A stretch of 64,000 nt of DNA from Undaria pinnatifida. Its lineage: Eukaryota; Sar; Phaeophyceae; Laminariales; Alariaceae. The notes beneath the pieces are model-generated. The model worked only from the letters and a program-made list of their open reading frames with translations, did not search any database and was not told the origin of the DNA. The stretch's first letter is position 1, and every line of letters starts with the position of its first letter. The position numbers and the translations under genes were made by a program. This document shows positions 63,978 through 64,000 of this stretch, piece after piece. The stretch is from positions 4,731,674 to 4,795,673 of the forward strand of contig JABAKD010000012.1 of NCBI GenBank assembly GCA_012845835.1. The letters run 5' to 3'.

Positions 63978-64000
63978 ACAACAACAACAACAACAACAAC
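63978..64000. repeat. (CAA)n array, cut by window end
   Basis: Eight CAA units up to the last base. Confidence 0.9.

Overview
The window is eukaryotic nuclear DNA made almost entirely of mobile elements, their fragments and simple-sequence repeats. I recognise no intact host gene, rRNA gene, functional tRNA gene, CRISPR array or bacterial operon. Interstitial TTAGGG-like repeats, tRNA-derived SINEs with pol III boxes, LINE, Ty3/gypsy and tyrosine-recombinase retroelements, and very long (CAA/TTG)n arrays all point to a eukaryote. The pol proteins of the gypsy and tyrosine-recombinase elements look to me like those of stramenopiles (brown algae or oomycetes). That is an inference from remembered family motifs, not a search result.

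Layout. 1-10,000: a 12-bp minisatellite, a telomere-like patch, a duplicated 340-390-bp block, SINE-1 copies, and two weak candidate minus-strand exons at 3.4-4.1 kb. 10,000-15,700: a non-LTR retrotransposon (LINE) with one intact 1264-codon endonuclease/reverse-transcriptase ORF, bracketed by a near-identical ~235-bp direct repeat and followed by a (GGAT)n array. 15,700-32,900: dispersed small elements, namely TRIM-like elements with 84-bp LTRs, two families of ~250-310-bp terminal-inverted-repeat elements with 4-bp target duplications, a 198-bp tandem satellite, a GATC-rich tract, and 5'-truncated pieces that look like the LINE 3' end. 33,400-36,570: a decayed DIRS-like element with RT, RNase H and tyrosine recombinase. 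36,800-46,700: more small elements and (TTG)n/(CAA)n arrays. 47,800-53,220: a decayed Ty3/gypsy element on the minus strand, split inside RT by two small insertions. 53,500-64,000: a large inverted repeat, five TRIM copies or pieces, SINE-2 copies, and a minisatellite of alternating C-runs and G-runs.

Interactions. No genes act together as a pathway. The logic is one of retroelements and the parasites that depend on them: the LINE could supply RT for SINEs and for truncated copies of itself, LTR-element enzymes could mobilise the TRIMs, and an unseen transposase is needed for the two inverted-repeat families. Nesting gives relative ages: gypsy is older than the two small elements inside it, and family A is older than the SINE-1 inserted in it.
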